Shown one piece after another: positions 63,771 through 64,000 of a stretch of 64,000 nt of DNA. The notes beneath the pieces were generated by a model. That model saw only the letters and a program-made list of their open reading frames with translations. It did not search any database and was not told the origin of the DNA. Each line of letters opens with the position of its first letter. The first letter of the stretch is position 1. A program made the translations under genes and the position numbers. Origin of the DNA: Littorina saxatilis (lineage: Eukaryota > Mollusca > Gastropoda > Littorinimorpha > Littorinidae); assembly GCF_037325665.1 (NCBI RefSeq), contig NC_090252.1, forward strand, positions 70,882,908 through 70,946,907. Reading direction: 5' to 3'.

Positions 63771-64000
63771 CCTCTCTCTCCCACCCGTCAACCCTGCCTA
63801 CAACTGACTCTCTGGTAAGGAACGCACCAGTCACACTGACACCTCCCGCCTACCCCACCCTACCTCTCTCTCCCACCCGAAAAGTCGTATCTCGTGCGTG
63901 CATTTCGTGTAAATTTCCCTGAATACAAACCTGAGTTGCCAGCTTTGACTTTTTTTCGTTCTGGATCACTGGTGTCAGTGTGACTGGTGCGATCCTTACC
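63771..64000. repeat. 92-bp tandem repeat and an inverted relative at the window edge
   Basis: CCTCTCTCTCCCACCCG recurs at 63771 and 63863, giving a 92-bp period. At 63971-64000 the monomer words return inverted (GTGTCAGTGTGACTGGTGCG), so a palindromic repeat continues beyond the window. Confidence 0.7.

Overview
The window looks like nuclear DNA of a mollusc, most likely a gastropod. Coding exons are sparse and split by GT/AG introns, there are several C2H2 zinc-finger genes, and tRNA-derived SINEs carry sequence I recognise from gastropod genomes. Minisatellites and short DNA transposons (MITEs) are dense. The species is not identifiable from the sequence alone.

Host genes (1-43 kb) form a small zinc-finger cluster. 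Gene A (- strand) has a first exon at 22262-22547 and a second at 3795-4793; it continues off the left edge or in an exon I cannot see. Gene B (+) has exons at 37963-38227 and 41686-42929. A and B are paralogues on opposite strands. Both start with a split Mutator-transposase-like domain interrupted by an intron at the same place and phase. A then has an acidic/AT-hook region and one finger; B has six fingers. Gene C (- strand) joins a possible start exon (37335-37418), a FLYWCH zinc-finger exon (36294-36563) and a large exon with eight C2H2 fingers (33066-34520). Gene D (+) is represented by one five-finger exon at 27460-28050.

The rest of the first 48 kb is introns and repeats: two related hairpin-ended repeat families carrying nuclear-receptor-type half sites, piggyBac-like TTAA elements, CAGGG-ended MITEs with 5-bp or 6-bp target duplications, a THAP-bearing transposon inserted into a SINE, LINE 3' ends, a small Ty3/Gypsy pol fossil and about a dozen minisatellites. 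Several minisatellites are amplified pieces of MITE ends.

The main feature is a Polinton/Maverick-type element at 48759-63747, about 15.0 kb. It has ~225-bp terminal inverted repeats about 98-99% identical to each other and a 5-bp target duplication (CCCAC), and it lies inside a 92-bp tandem repeat. It encodes a protein-primed family B DNA polymerase, a retroviral-type integrase, a packaging-type ATPase, a probable double-jelly-roll major capsid protein and eight further proteins, several with membrane segments. All its reading frames look whole, so the insertion is young. I see no adenain-type protease, and five larger genes have no function I can assign with confidence. Genes lie in two blocks fired from very short divergent A/T-rich promoters (35 bp and 19 bp), with convergent ends.
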